From: Cladorrhinum sp. PSN259
Taxonomy: Eukaryota > Ascomycota > Sordariomycetes > Sordariales > Podosporaceae
Length of the DNA: 64,000 bases
Reading direction: 5' to 3'
Assembly (NCBI GenBank): GCA_033725935.1
Contig: MU867147.1
Location: 1-64,000, forward strand
This document shows, one piece after another, positions 1 through 9,513 of this stretch (positions are counted from its first letter, which is position 1; each line of letters begins with the position of its first letter). The notes under the pieces were generated by a model. That model was not told where the DNA came from. It made no database searches and was given only the letters and a program-made list of their open reading frames with translations. Position numbers and translations under genes: made by a program.

Positions 1-446
1 TCGTTTCCGTATCATTGTCTTATTTCTTATTTACTTGCGGCCTAAATCCCGATAAGGCACCGGATCGGTCCCCATTTTTTTAATCTACGTTAGTGGGTCT
101 TTACGGCCTTGGCAATTCTGGTAGCCACACAATTAAGCCACAGAGTAAAGTAAGCCACATAGCTAAAAAAAAAAAAAAAGGTTCTTATCGTATTAACCTT
201 TGATAAGGGTGGGTCTCCCGCTACTATTTAGGTATAGTTGGTTTTGGAAGACTTGGCAGCTACGCGAGCCAGTTATAACCGTCGGATTCTTACAGGGGGT
301 AACCACAAGAAAACAAAAAGAGAGAATAAAAGATAATATAATAAAATACTAACAATCGGTCACAAATACGTAAAATTCGGTTCTGGGAAAGAGACCGTCT
401 TAATATTTCAAACGGTACCGGTTGCACCGATTTTGGAGCTGAAAAG
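1..446. other. AT-rich stretch without a recognisable gene
   Basis: No open frame with protein-like composition is visible on either strand. The stretch holds a short poly-A run near 165-178 and ordinary AT-rich sequence. It probably belongs to a decayed repeat that begins outside the window, but I cannot identify it. Confidence 0.4.
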
Positions 447-553
447 TCCATCGGATTCTACTCGTGAAAAATCCATCGGATTCTACCCCCGGTTTTCAGC
501 ATGGCCTGTGCGGCCCCCATACAAATTTCATCGGATTCTACTAGAATCCGATG
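447..553. repeat. Cluster of a short TCGGATTCTA repeat ending in a palindrome
   Basis: The word TCGGATTCTA, preceded by CA, occurs at 451-460, 476-485 and 531-540. It is then repeated in inverted form at 542-553. The last two copies form a perfect 12-bp inverted repeat around a single central C (529-553). Nothing in the sequence says whether this is a protein-binding site or a transposon end. Confidence 0.6.
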
Positions 554-680
554 CGGAATAACGGATAGTGCCCTATAGTGGTGGAAGCCCGATGGCGATG
601 GCTTCAAAGACCTAGTGCCAGAAGTGTGGCCAAGAATTCTAGTCCCGGAATAAGCTCTTTGCCCACATCTACAACAATTC

Positions 681-1268
681 GTGCCAGCCAGCCAGTCGCG
701 AGGGCACGACCCCTTTCCATCGGCCCGCCCAGACCATCTCAGCTGTCCGACAGTGTCCACGCCCGGCCAGCAATGTCTTCAACCACCAGGCACTGCCACA
801 GCTGTGGGGATGCCCTCAACGCCGACGACGTCGCCAGCCAACAAGGCAGTCAGCTGCCAGGCAGTCGCCTCTGGCGCCCCCCACCCGGCTCAGTCTCTGG
901 CACCCAGTGTGGCCACTTTGAAGAAGTCCTCGGAAACAGACCTCTCCCAGTGCCCACGGCACTCAAAGCCTCCCAAGGAGACTCAACACCTGGCAACGCC
1001 CTCCATGACTGAGTCCCCCGGGCCGGCGATACCTCCCAGGGAGACACAACACCTGGCAAAGCCCTCCATGACTGAGTCCCCCCCCGGCCGTCAACGCCTG
1101 CCACAGAGACTCCCTGCCAGACGGCTTCTCCCAGAAGCTCCTCTCCCGGCAGGGCATGTCATGGCTATCCCAAGCCTTCCAGCCCTGCCCACTCAGGAAG
1201 ATCATCACCTTTGCCTTCCCTTTGTAGCTGCATTCATGGCAGGCATTCCAACCTTTTTCGGTCAATGA
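681..1268 (+). CDS. Proline/serine-rich ORF with a 63-bp duplication, coding status doubtful
   Basis: This 195-codon frame is GC-rich and rich in Pro, Ser and Thr. It contains a 63-bp tandem duplication (about 968-1093) that encodes two near-identical 21-residue units sharing the core TQHLA-PSMTESP. The opposite strand and another plus frame are also open here, so composition alone cannot settle which frame, if any, is used. It lies directly upstream of sequence resembling the 3' end of the LTR elements at 19.7 and 54.5 kb. It may therefore be a decayed gag-like region of that family. I do not recognise a domain. Confidence 0.2.
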   Translation: MPASQSRGHDPFPSARPDHLSCPTVSTPGQQCLQPPGTATAVGMPSTPTTSPANKAVSCQAVASGAPHPAQSLAPSVATLKKSSETDLSQCPRHSKPPKETQHLATPSMTESPGPAIPPRETQHLAKPSMTESPPGRQRLPQRLPARRLLPEAPLPAGHVMAIPSLPALPTQEDHHLCLPFVAAFMAGIPTFFGQ

Positions 1269-1272
1269 TCAT

Positions 1273-1480
1273 TGTCACTGAGGACAGTGAGCTCTTTCTC
1301 CCGTGCCCGGCATTTGATGCGGGACAAGCCCCTTTGTATAATAGATAGGTTAGATAGAGTGGTCGTGTGATACTCAGGTGACGCGGTGTCCTGCGCAGCA
1401 GGCCCCACACACAGGATAAGCAGTGGTTGCAACCTTCCACCTACATCCCACCACCATACTACCGAATATACCACGAAATG
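1273..1480 (+). mobile_element. 3' end fragment of an LTR element related to those at 19.7 and 54.5 kb
   Basis: The sequence from GAGGACAGTGAG through CGGCATTTGATGCGGGA to the following TTAGATAGA stretch parallels the 3' end of the LTR elements at 19,727-21,988 and 54,365-62,605, read in their sense. There the order is GAGGACAGT, CCCCGGCATTTGATACGGGAAG, then GTAGATTAGATAGA. Here the copy is on the plus strand and strongly diverged. The LTR portion would begin near 1312 (TGATGCGGG). No partner LTR was found. Confidence 0.5.
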
Positions 1481-1801
1481 GCTCTCTGAATGCCTTCATA
1501 ATCCATTTCCCGTATCAAAAAGACTCTTTGAGGGCTCGACAAAAGCACGCAAAAAGGTCATTTGAAGCTGTTTGCCCTCCCACTGATCAAATTTCAGCGG
1601 ACGGTTTAGCAAAAGAACTTACCGAGGCAGAAGTTTAAGCACTTCAGAGCAATGCTCAATCTACAAGACATCAGGAATTTGATCACGCAGAAGGAAAAGC
1701 AGTCAGTAAAGGGGGATGATCTTGATTGAAGTCTACTACCGAAAGGCAACCTAGTCATCTCTAACACTCTCATCCTGAGAGACCCTTCCAAACCACCATG
1801 C

Positions 1802-3475
1802 TCACCACTCCTCCCGATAAAGCTCGCACTCCGAAATAAGCGCATTGAGGTAAGCCCGACGATCTTGGATCGAAGGGACCTGCTCAAGTGAGGACAAGAC
1901 AGACCGAGCGAAAATAGCAGGACTACTGGACACAAGCTGCCCAAGAGTGCGATCCTGACGACGTCCACTACCCAACTTCTCAAGGCCCTTCGCCTTTGAG
2001 GCGGAGGAGGGAACACTGGGAGTCCCAGCTGGCTTGACAGGGCGAGGCTTGACCTTGCCATCACGCCTGGTCTTGACGGAGAGATTCCAGTCAGGGCCAA
2101 GCTTACCACTTCTGTCGACATTGTGCATCCCGAGAACGACACAACCACTGCGAGCACTCAGAACCTCTGCCATCGTAGCCTCCGCGACACGATTGCTATT
2201 GACATACTCCTTATGAGCCTTCTCCTCTGCCTTGAGCATCTGAATGGCAGCCTCGCGCATGGGACCCTCAGGAACCGGAACGCAGGAATGGCCATCAGCG
2301 CAACGAGCACAACGGTAACCGTTCTTGGTGGCGGGAACAAAACTGTCCATTGTGACCAGCGCAGAAAGCGAGGCGAGTGCAGTACCAGCAAGGGTAGCGA
2401 GGCGGGAGAGCAGTCTCAGGAGAAGAGATCTCAGCCAGGTAGTCATCGTCCTCCTTATTAATAAGATCAGAGTCCGAAAAAATAGGACCAGGGAGGGGCA
2501 ACCGAGGAGCATATATAAGGCTACGAATAACGGGAGCGGGAGTGACCTTAAGAGATGAGCTAAGAAGGGACCGAGCCTCAATCTGCTCGTTGCGGAGAGC
2601 ATTATCGTCCACGCTATGCTTGACCCGCTTGAAGATCTCCTCGCGCTCGTCCTTGGTAAGGTGCTTAATCTTCAACTCGTCCAACTAGGCAGCAGTCAAG
2701 AGCGTCACCTCGTCACGAGTCAAGGGAAAGTCGGGATCGGTATCGGCCTTCTCAATCAGAGCCTCTCTAAGACCAACCCGGTAAGAACGCTCGATGGCGT
2801 CGGCGTCGGGGCCGAACACACTGCCAGTGCGGGGAATCGTGGTGTACTTAGTTCTCTTGGAACTAGAAGACGGAAGAAAGGGACTATCTGCAGCCGAAAA
2901 TTAACACCCGCTCCGATAGAAGAGATAAAGAGAGATCACTTACGAGTGGGATCAAGCGGGCGCTTGGAAGTCAAAGTCTTAAAGAGACCGGGGAGCGGGG
3001 CACAAATCCCAACTCTGGGGACCTGGGAATCGAGAGTACTAGAAGGCAATCTGCCGGGGGTACTCTCGACGGAGATGATATCGACATCCTCATCACGACG
3101 CTTCTCGGTAGGCGCCTTAAGCCGGATAGTCATGGTCTGAGTTATGATCAAACTGCACTCGCCAAACCAAGGCGACGCTCGAAGCGAGGAAGGGGGAAAA
3201 CATACCTGATTGAAGTCGGGGACAGCGCCTATAGAGTTATCGCCCTTGCCGGCGAGGTCCTCAGTCTCACCGAGACCCTCTTCCAAATCAACTGGTTCAA
3301 GAGGAGGAACGTCAGGCGGGAGAGAAGGATCACTACCGCGGAGATCAGAGGTATGACCGTCCCCCTTGCGACCGCCCTCAGCTTCCTTGCCGGTGGAGGA
3401 ATCCTTGGCCAAAGCGGCGTTGCGGCGACTGGCCTGAACGCGAGCCTACGCTCGCCGCGGGAACGATCAGCCATT
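1802..3475 (-). pseudogene. Decayed multi-exon gene encoding a CxxC-containing protein of unknown function
   Basis: Read on the minus strand from the ATG at 3475, the gene has a Ser/Glu/Gly-rich first part, an intron at 3137-3205 (GTATGT..CAG, 69 bp), a second exon, an intron at 2888-2943 (GTAAGT..CAG, 56 bp) and a long last exon ending at 1802. The last exon carries a Cys cluster (C-x2-C-x4-C, in YRCARC-DGHSC, near 2300) and a basic, Lys/Pro-rich tail. Breaks: a frame change soon after the start, an in-frame TAG near 2684 where CAG would keep the frame open, and a one-base frame change near 2400. The end of the protein weakly resembles the end of the decayed gene at 40,207-40,796. The family and function are unknown to me. 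The intron calls are good; the full exon model is approximate. Confidence 0.55.
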
Positions 3476-4205
3476 GAAAAGAGGGTTTTGGAATGAAATA
3501 AGTATTGTTGCAGCGACCAAAAGGAGGCCAAAAGGCAAAAGAGACTGTTTTCGTTGAGCAGCGAGAGGCTCCCAAAAAGAAGAGAGTGGGTTATATGGAA
3601 GAAGAAAGGTTTGGAAGAGAGAGGATCGCAAGGCCACTATTTGTAGGCATTCGGGAGCGTTTTCAAATCCTTGCGGGTGGTTGCCTAGGCACCGGGCTTG
3701 CCGTCGTCATTTTCGGACCTAGCACCGCAGGCAACCGGCCCCACTTTACAGAATTTCCGGACCCGCACCGGAGCACCTCAACGGCCACGCAGGCCCACTT
3801 TCTCGACCTTCCAGGCAAGCGGGCGCCCAGGCAACACCACCAAAAACACTATCTTTCCAATAATTTTCCTTTATTTATAGGGGAAGTGAGCACTTTTCTT
3901 TCTGAAAAGGCTCAGTCTTGACAGTTTTACTGAGTGGAATGACGTAGAAGATATAATCAATAAAGACACCATGAACCGGTACGGATACTGAGCTCCCTGA
4001 CAGATCGAAGCACCTCTCGCGATACATCAGACTTCAGCCCATACGCTCACTCTCTCTATCTCTCTCACCTCACCCCTTTTCTGCGCTTTTATTGTTGACG
4101 ATCTCGGCTCCCTCTCGATTGACACTTCCAAGCCTATCTCACTAATTGATACTTCTCAATGCTCATCATTTCCGAACCTTCTTGAACGCCTCAATGCCTA
4201 TCTCC
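3476..4205. other. Intergenic stretch, no gene seen
   Basis: This holds the presumed upstream region of the gene at 1802-3475, with short non-homologous open frames, and a CT-rich segment near 4050-4075. No coding or repeat assignment is supported beyond the start of the module A sequence near 4,190. Confidence 0.4.
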
Positions 4206-5267
4206 CTAATTATCCACTCTTAACGCCAGTCTCTTGCCAATCCTCTTGCGCATCTTCTCCTTCTAGTCCTCCATCTCCTTTTTTACAGGAGGGTTAATCT
4301 CTTCTTCCTTAACCTAATCTTTCATTTTGGACACCCATGCTTCCTCTTTGCCCTTATTCATCATCAGGACCGGTGCCTTCATATTCTATAGCTTATGGCC
4401 AGACTCGACAATATCTTCCCAAGAACACTTCTCCTTTATCCAGATATAATTGCCACATCTTCCATTGTCATGATCCTGAAGACTGACACATTCCCGAAAG
4501 GGCCACAGCGTCGGCTAATAGCAATCCTTGTCCTTAATATCCTATAGATCGACGTTCGGCTGGCATACTCGAGTCTTACGTAAGCGTGTTTCGCAACAGG
4601 CACAAGGGCCTCCGTTCTTAAAAATATTCAGATCAGCTCTAGCTTAATCGTGACAAACCGCCGCAAGCTCTACTCACAAGTCGCCCAGCAACTGCACCAT
4701 CAGGGCAGTGACTATTAACTAGTCCCCAGCGCACAGCTCATGCATCAGATGTCCGTATGGCATCCCGATAATCTTTAGAACAAAGAGGCGTTGTTTCTGC
4801 CATGGTTGATCGCTCTTGAAGTATTAGTCGATCCGCTGCATTACCCTAAGCTATGCCTTCAGAATGTCGCTAAAAAGGAAATTGAGGATTAGCAAGCTCT
4901 ATTAAATCTTCTACTCTACGACCCAGTCGTACAGAGGGTTCGTGATCTCAAGGGAAAAAACCTTAATGGCCTTCATTCTCTCCCGTATCATCGTCACATG
5001 GTTGTCCGACTGCATAAAGAACTCGCCTCCATCGTTAAGAACTTAGCTGACCGCGTTACCCTCTCTTCCGCGAACCCAGATATAGCGCTCCGATAGTTGG
5101 AATTCGTCGTATGGCTTCGGCGCGTTGTTAAGCCAGATAGTGTCGCCGTCAAGCTTCTTAGGCGGCTTAAGAGGCCTACCTTAAGGTTGATGGGCAGGAT
5201 CCCAGTATTTGACAGTCGATATATCGACTTTCTATAGGTTTCGCAGTAGCACCCGCTTCCCTTCCAT
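4206..5267 (-). pseudogene. Module A: remnant of the cysteine-rich CxxC protein gene
   Basis: This stretch aligns along its length with the minus-strand gene at 41,693-42,754. It has the ATG at the same place (5267), the shared WLNNAPEPYNDFQLSERYVW-type region, a recognisable intron near 4,620-4,675 and the cysteine-rich second exon. Many C/T and G/A type changes have introduced stops throughout, and no long frame survives. It is divergently arranged with the protease remnant at 5907-6747, as in the other modules. What it encoded is best judged from the intact relative at 53,045-54,136. Confidence 0.7.
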
Positions 5268-5906
5268 TGTGGTCATAAAGCTCGTATCCGTCTGCCAGAA
5301 AGTCGAAACGTTAGAGGTGTTGCTTTCCGGGAGAGTTATAGTCGGGGAAGAAGAGTGCCCGCAGAGCTCTCGTATTGTTTTTTTTTTTTAAAAAAAAGAT
5401 GCCGCAACCAAACGCACCCTCGCTCCTTCTTGGGCCCTCAATCCGTATACCATATGATACCAACCTTAATGGTTCCGGCGCCTTCCAGCGTTTACCTACA
5501 GAGACCGCCTCATTCTAGAAAGGTTCATTTTATTACTGTGCCATTCGACTTCTTCCTCCTCCACAACCTTCTCCTCAACAACCTTCTTCTGACGGTCTTC
5601 TTCTCCGTAACCATACCACGCTCTCCTCGCCCTTCAAACACAGGTCTTCCCCCCCCCATCACCCCGCCGTTTTTGCGATAATCAGTAAGTGACAGAGTCT
5701 TCCTGCCATTATAGCGAGCTAGGAATTCAGTCGCGCTTTTTGTGCTCATAACTAATAATCTCTAGATCTTAGGCATTTGGACCTCGAGTCACGACCCTCC
5801 CTCGGTCATAACACTCTTCTATTAATCCCCTTCTAGTAAGCTCCTCTTTATTATATCAGCAAAATATTAAGCTAACTTCTCTATTACAGAATCCCGCGCC
5901 ATTACT

Positions 5907-6747
5907 ATGGAATTTAATCCCCCTAAAGATATTCTTGCGGCTGCGCGTGATCTCGTTAGGACCCTTCGTCCTCTCTCTCTATCCGACATCAACTCGCTCC
6001 CCCCGCTCAAAGACATGTGCTTGTGCCCGTTCATAAAGGGCAGTTTGGAGTCCTATAGGATCTCCAGCACTCCATGGTTCATATACTACAAGATAAGCTC
6101 GCACAACTCCCGCCGCCATTTGTCCAGTTTCCCTCGCGGCAATTGGCCCATGACCAAGACCCTGCCTAGGACGATTCCATCAAAAAGCTTTCGGAAAGTA
6201 TGGCTCAATTTCCAAGGGCTTAACGAGCAATAGAAGCTAGCCGCCATCCACGCGTTTTTTCTAGGGTTTGAGTAGAAATGGACGACACAAATCTAGAAGG
6301 AGTACTGGACTGACCTTATCGAGCACCTCTATAACCTCGAGTCTATTCTGGTCGACCGGAGGCGGTGGATTTATAGTAGAGCTTTAATCTCTGCGCTTAA
6401 GGTCCTCTATACGTCAAACCAGTCGTAGGTATTCGTTCTAGATCAGTCCTAGAATACCTCTTAAGCGCGGAAAACCCTCTGGGATATTTTAAAGTCCTAT
6501 CGTCCTCTCTTTTGGCTCGTCGTCCTTATCTTTAGTGAGCAGCATAACCTCTTTGAACGTGACCTCCTAGGGCATATATAAGGTTGGAACCGATCTAGAT
6601 AGCCCTCCAGTCGTCGTTCGTTATCTACGCTATACGGGTATACCGGGTTCACTAACCACACATCCTGCCTTTACTGGGTAGGACGATAAGGGCACTAAAA
6701 AACGGAAGGATAAGAAGAAGAAGAAGCAGGTGGGTGTTGACGAGTAA
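5907..6747 (+). pseudogene. Module A: Ulp1-like protease remnant lacking the catalytic core
   Basis: The N-terminal 108 codons align with the start of the protease at 43,563 (MEFNPPKDIL against MESDPPQDIQ). The 3' end aligns with that copy's C-terminal region (the SPTTHP..TGW segment). Between them about 0.7 kb present in copy C is absent, near 6,430-6,460. This removes the region that carries the His, Asp, Gln and Cys of the Ulp1 active site. Additional stops (TAG) occur in the retained parts. The gene cannot make an active protease. Its partner is the divergent remnant at 4206-5267. Confidence 0.75.
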
Positions 6748-6941
6748 ACGAGTATTGGGGTGGAGAGGCAGGACGAGAGGGAGAGGGATCATACTTGCAT
6801 TTAGATCATGGAGATCTAAGTAAAGAGATGGGTTATTTATATCAGAGGTGTAGATAAGTTGCTTCGCACAAATTGATGGCATTAATGGGAACAGAAGTCT
6901 CCAGCTATCTTTCTTCCGCTGGCAATTCCAATGGTCCTGAT

Positions 6942-7038
6942 CCAGTTCCAGTTCCAGTTCCAGTTCCAGTTCCAGTTCCAGTTCCAGTTCCAGTTCCAGT
7001 TCCAGTTCCAGTTCCAGTTCCAGTTCCAGTTCCAGTTC
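6942..7038. repeat. CCAGTT hexanucleotide microsatellite, about 16 units
   Basis: There is an uninterrupted run of CCAGTT units. Frames across it read as Pro-Val or Gln-Phe repeats, but no gene is supported. It lies just past the 3' end of module A. Confidence 0.95.
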
Positions 7039-7411
7039 CTATCTTATTCATTATTTACTTCAGGTTCAAGATCGAGTTTCTTAATTATATATTTTCCAGG
7101 ACTTTACATTCAACGGTCTATTGGTATACGCAGGCAGTTGATGCAATAATGAGGGACCCCATGACTTTATCCCCCTAATATTTATATGATTGACCTTTCT
7201 TTTAAAGCAGAAAGATGGTTTATGCCTAATTGCTATCGCCGGGATAGATCCTCGCACTGCTATATATCTCGCAACGGATGTCACGATCAAATAGTTTATT
7301 GCTATTGCCTCCTTCTAAAAAAAGAGAAAGAAAAAAAAGACTTAGGCCCCGCAGTCCCTCCCACGCAAAATAATAACTCACAAACTCCCAGGTCCTGACG
7401 ACTCCTTTTTC

Positions 7412-8306
7412 TTACTGAGACTCTATCTCCTCCCCCTCCTCATCCCATTCAACGCTGCCGTAGCCATACCCCGGATTATTGTCGTCACTGTCCAAGTCTT
7501 CTCTGTATTTCGGCCCAGCCGCTGAGCTTACCTCCTCGGCATAGTTTAACACCCTCTTAATCCAATTGTTGGACATCCTGCTGAGCTGTGCCTCCTCCTC
7601 ATATAAAGCTACCAAGACCCTGTTCCAAAAGGCCCTCCACTCCCCACCGTAGCAAGCCGGAGCCTCTCTAATGGGCATACCAGACCAGAAGATACGAGCG
7701 AACGACTAATTCACTACGTATTCCCCCATCTCGCCCATCTCGCGGCAGTTGATGCTGTCATTTTCCTTTGCCTTCTCAAATGTATACTCCCGGTCGAACC
7801 AGGCATTATCCCCCCTCAGATCCCCATCAATTATTGAGACCCCCGCCCAAAATCCATAGCGGTTCAGCCCCCATGAATCCCAATCCCTCTCGCCGTGCGG
7901 TAAAGGTTGGTATATGTATGCCTTTGCTCTCCGCTTGACAAACTCAATGGCCACCCAACCCATACCACCCTCCTTGTCCCATGGTCTCCTCAGAAACATT
8001 ATAACTCGTTCTGTGTTGCTCGGGATATTATCTTGATGGTATGTGCCCTCCATCACGAAGTAAACGCGCCGCTCCTTGATCATTGCAAATCGGTTGAGGC
8101 AGCACCTAATAATGGTTATTGCCTCGTATGTAAACTCGGGCGGGCGGTGTCCCTGAGCCGGTCGAATTCGCTCAATCGCCGTTTCGAGCATATTGTCAAA
8201 CTCTGTTCGCTCCTCCTAATAGACTCGTAATCAGCCACCAACCAGCCGGCCGTTCCAAGTGTACTTTGCTTACCTGCGAACGCGGTCCTCGCTCGTCAAA
8301 GTGCAT
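7412..8306 (-). pseudogene. Two-exon gene of unknown function with one in-frame stop
   Basis: Exon 1 (8274-8306) encodes MHFDERGPRSQ. A 58-bp intron (8216-8273, GTAAGC..TAG) joins it in frame to exon 2, which runs to a stop at 7412 except for a TAG at about 7703-7705. CAG there would keep the frame open. The product would be about 275 residues with an acidic C-terminus. The middle has a GWVAIEF..AYIYQP stretch followed about 60 residues later by a Cys and a GEYVVN.SFARIFW helix-like stretch. This loosely recalls the HW..I.....YW.DS and CG.WVLE..R.FF blocks of the nearby Ulp1-like proteins. His and Asp would be replaced (Gly and Gln). This relation is a guess. The stop could also be the true end of a shorter protein. 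Confidence 0.6.
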
Positions 8307-8584
8307 CTTGACTGTAGTGATCGAATAGCGAAATGGTAAGTCGGTGGGCGTAGTTGTCTTGCTGGGCCGCGAGTGCAGTTGGCAGCTTTGTTGAGCTCCT
8401 GTGGGTGATTCTCTAGGCAGTGGATGATGGCAAACGGTATAAAATGCCCACCTCGAACGGCAACTCTGGGCAGGATCAGTGCTGGCTTCTTATTGATAGA
8501 AAGAAAGATGGAGAAAGATTAATTAGATGGGTAAGCTAAGAGATCCTTCAAAAACCACTCGACGCACTCAACCTTACCACCACC

Positions 8585-8860
8585 ATGCCCAATACCCTCT
8601 CTATTGCCCTCCTTCCACCTCTAGCAACTCGTTTACTTTCATCCCATCTCCTCAACCATAAGGTCTCCTCCAAATCTAGGCAGCAGGTTGATTACCTTCC
8701 CACAGCCCACCCAGACCTCCACACCATTCCCAACAACCACCATACCCAACAACCTCCCCCTCAACACCAACCTTTTACTTCCAATTTTAACCGCAATCTA
8801 ATCTTCCAAGTATATCCGCCCGTATCTTCAGCTCTCGCAACGCCAAAATTTTGCTCCTAA
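8585..8860 (+). CDS. Short ORF, hypothetical, weakly supported
   Basis: This is a 91-codon frame with a hydrophobic first 25 residues and a Pro/Gln/His-rich middle. It lies divergently from the gene at 7412-8306, about 280 bp away. No family is recognised. It could be the first exon of a decayed gene or chance. Confidence 0.2.
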   Translation: MPNTLSIALLPPLATRLLSSHLLNHKVSSKSRQQVDYLPTAHPDLHTIPNNHHTQQPPPQHQPFTSNFNRNLIFQVYPPVSSALATPKFCS

Positions 8861-9513
8861 TGCTGCCAAGCCGTTATGGGGGAGATGTCCGGTTTATCTG
8901 GGCTTGCGGCTGTGGTCGGGACGGTCGGCTAGCTGCAACGGGAGCGGGAAGAAGGTTTGTTATAAGAGGGAAAAAGTTGAAGTTAGGACCACCCCACTCT
9001 CAATTTATACCCGAACCAGATGGTTTGTGCACGCCCGCAAATTTGCAGGCGTGCATAGACCACCTGCAAATAAAAGTTTTCTCTAGAGAATTTCCCACGC
9101 TTGCAATTGCGAGTAAGTTTTTATGGCAAGTGCGAGGGAGCAGTTCAATTGAACGCGGTTTCCTTTTATTCGTGTGCAACGGTGCCGTCGTTCTGTTGCG
9201 CTGGCGCATATCGACCTACTAGTTGTCCTGTTAATGGCCTTTCTCGCTTGGGCGTATGTGTAGTAGAACGCGGGGTAGGTGGGGCAGCTGCGGTGCGGCC
9301 CGCGCCGCAGCCTTGGAACATGGATCACAGAAGGTGCCCCAATGGCAAGGAGAGGTTTCGTGATAAATAACATAGTTATTGGCTCTATATGCCAGCCAGA
9401 GGTTTGGGATTGGGAAAGGTCATTTATTTATTAGAGAGGGTGGGGGGGATTCTGCCGTATAAGCTAAGCGAGGCACTTGAGAGGTTTCTGACTTGCATTA
9501 TCGTTCTTAACGC
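8861..9513. other. Intergenic stretch with a 26-bp near-palindrome
   Basis: No convincing gene is present. A near-perfect inverted repeat at 9029-9054 (half-site GCACGCC-GCAAA, 12 of 13 positions paired) is the only clear structure. The small open frames here overlap each other on both strands and lack protein-like features. Confidence 0.5.

Noticed and set aside
6873..7178. Pro-Val repeat ORF
   Set aside because: It is the CCAGTT microsatellite read through; the flanks are not protein-like.
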